DNA of 23,586 bases from a bacterium (GTDB lineage Bacteria > UBP18 > UBA7526), in NCBI GenBank assembly GCA_030616365.1, contig JAUWXM010000008.1, positions 1 through 23,586 of the forward strand. Reading direction: 5' to 3'. The position numbers and the translations under genes were made by a program. Below, one piece after another: positions 22,842 to 23,586 of this stretch. Position 1 is the first letter of the stretch; every line of letters starts with the position of its first letter. The notes beneath the pieces were generated by a model, which worked only from the letters and a program-made list of their open reading frames with translations, did not search any database and was not told the DNA's origin.

Positions 22842-23414
22842 TTACTTCCCAAAAAGTATTTTTACTAATCTGGGTTCCAGTTCCTCACGTTTGGAGCGAA
22901 GGAGGGATTCGAAGGAGTTATTAATTTCTATCTTCTTTCTCTTCAGGATGAATCCTCCGCTAATTCCTCTATCTTCTTTTGAAATTCTTAATTCTTTATT
23001 TATGCTCTTAATAAAAGAAGGAGTAATTCTTTTTCTATCTTCCTTTGATATGATAATCTCTCCCGAACCACTCTTCGCTACCTTGAGAAGCATCTTTTTA
23101 ATTATATCTTGATAAGATTTTTTACCCAGTCTCTTAAGTTTTGCTAAGGCCTTCTTGTGGGCTTCCTCTATCAAACGCTCCTTCTCTTCTAAGACTATCC
23201 TCCTTGCTTCTAAGTTAGCCATAGTGAGGATACGGTCTCTTCTCCTTTGGGCTTCGAAAGAGGCAGCCTTTAGGATTTCCTCTTTAATGGAGGCTGCCTT
23301 TCTCTTGGCCTCCTTTAGGATTTCACTCACTCTATCTTGAATCTCTTTCTTGATCTTGTCTATCTCAAGGGAAAACTCTTCATCAATGCGCTCAATAATC
23401 TTCTCTAAAGGCAT
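22842..23414 (-). CDS. atpE: V/A-type ATP synthase subunit E
   Basis: A 190-residue peripheral-stalk subunit E. The N-terminal half is a long charged coiled coil (EKIIERIDEEFSLEIDKIKKEIQDRVSEIL...RDRILTMANLEARRIVLEEKERLIEEA), and the C-terminal half is a small globular part ending FGK. The composition and position before C-F-A-B match subunit E. The ATG follows a repeat-filled upstream region (GGGGTCAAAG). It precedes atpC with a 1-nt gap. Confidence 0.9.
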   Translation of the reverse strand: MPLEKIIERIDEEFSLEIDKIKKEIQDRVSEILKEAKRKAASIKEEILKAASFEAQRRRDRILTMANLEARRIVLEEKERLIEEAHKKALAKLKRLGKKSYQDIIKKMLLKVAKSGSGEIIISKEDRKRITPSFIKSINKELRISKEDRGISGGFILKRKKIEINNSFESLLRSKREELEPRLVKILFGK

Positions 23415-23546
23415 CTTTGACCCCTAACGGTTACTAAAGGTTACAAACGGTTACTATCAGTTACCTTTTTAAATAATGTAACCGGTTTTAACTGTTTTTA
23501 ACCGTTGTTAACCGATATTAACTTACCCACACATTAACCCTTATTT
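23415..23546. repeat. GGTTAC / GTTAACC degenerate repeats upstream of atpE
   Basis: The stretch contains repeats of CGGTTACTAAAGG-like words (near 23427, 23441, 23449) facing inverse GTAACCGG and TTAACCG words (23476-23515), so it can fold extensively. No gene or clear promoter is seen. It lies between the end of the upstream frame and atpE. Confidence 0.6.
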
Positions 23547-23586
23547 TTAGAGCTTTATTCCCTGGAGCAGAAGGAAGCTGGCGAGA
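23547..23586 (-). CDS. Possible C-terminal end of ATPase subunit K (partial)
   Basis: The minus strand enters the window in a frame that reads LASFLLLQGIKL and stops (TAA at 23547-23549). A hydrophobic tail directly before subunit E is what subunit K would provide in an I-K-E-C-F-A-B-D order. Only 12 residues are visible, so this is a hint. Another frame stays open slightly longer, so identity is uncertain. Confidence 0.3.
   Translation of the reverse strand, partial: LASFLLLQGIKL

Noticed and set aside
23415..23546. Possible replication origin or iteron set from the GGTTAC/GTTAACC words
   Set aside because: No DnaA-box pattern, no replication gene nearby, and similar degenerate repeats fill other gaps in this window.

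Overview
The window looks like a piece of an uncultured anaerobic bacterium from a candidate-phylum-like lineage. Bacterial features are sigma70-type promoters (TTGACA-N17-TATACT), purine-rich Shine-Dalgarno sequences and a Rho-independent terminator. Base composition is AT-leaning. Every supported gene is on the minus strand, so transcription runs from high to low coordinates. I cannot place the organism more precisely from sequence alone. Intergenic gaps are small (none over 300 bases) and many are filled with short degenerate repeats that differ from gap to gap.

Reading in the direction of transcription: (1) 23586 to 17040 is a V/A-type ATPase operon in the order (end of K?)-E-C-F-A-B-x-y-D, where x and y are two unassigned small membrane proteins between subunits B and D. 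(2) 16993 to 14683 holds two envelope-type proteins, a HEAT-like protein and a Yip1-like/TPR protein. The HEAT gene lies between two copies of the last 63 bp of atpD, so it appears to have been inserted there. (3) 14673 to 12798 is a small housekeeping run: nadE, rsmI and a DUF2007-like protein. (4) 12658 to 11426 has a MobB-like P-loop protein, an overlapping 58-residue Cys-containing protein, and an exported HAD phosphatase. (5) 11368 to 9713 is an exported DUF4140/DUF4139 protein with its own promoter. (6) 9705 to 7206 is the tungstate transporter tupABC, preceded by a promoter and a structured leader with a terminator that looks like a riboswitch. (7) 7077 to 178 is a pterin-cofactor cluster: moeA, a GH94 glycoside phosphorylase, moaA, an exported HEAT-repeat protein, moaC and moaB/mog.

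Together the second half of the window supplies tungsten (or molybdenum) import and most of the steps of pterin cofactor synthesis: MoaA and MoaC make cyclic pyranopterin monophosphate, MoaB/Mog adenylates molybdopterin and MoeA inserts the metal. MoaD and MoaE are not in the window, nor is any tungsto- or molybdoenzyme. The transporter type (TupA with TTTS and SRGDDSGTH motifs) favours tungsten. The V-type ATPase operon is a separate energy module; its ion cannot be decided because the membrane ring subunit is off the edge.

The best candidates for something new are the tupA leader RNA, the atpD-end duplication around the HEAT gene, the pair of membrane proteins in the ATPase operon, the 58-residue protein coupled to the MobB-like gene, the exported HEAT protein translationally coupled to moaA, and the tandemly duplicated translation-start region in front of the GH94 gene.
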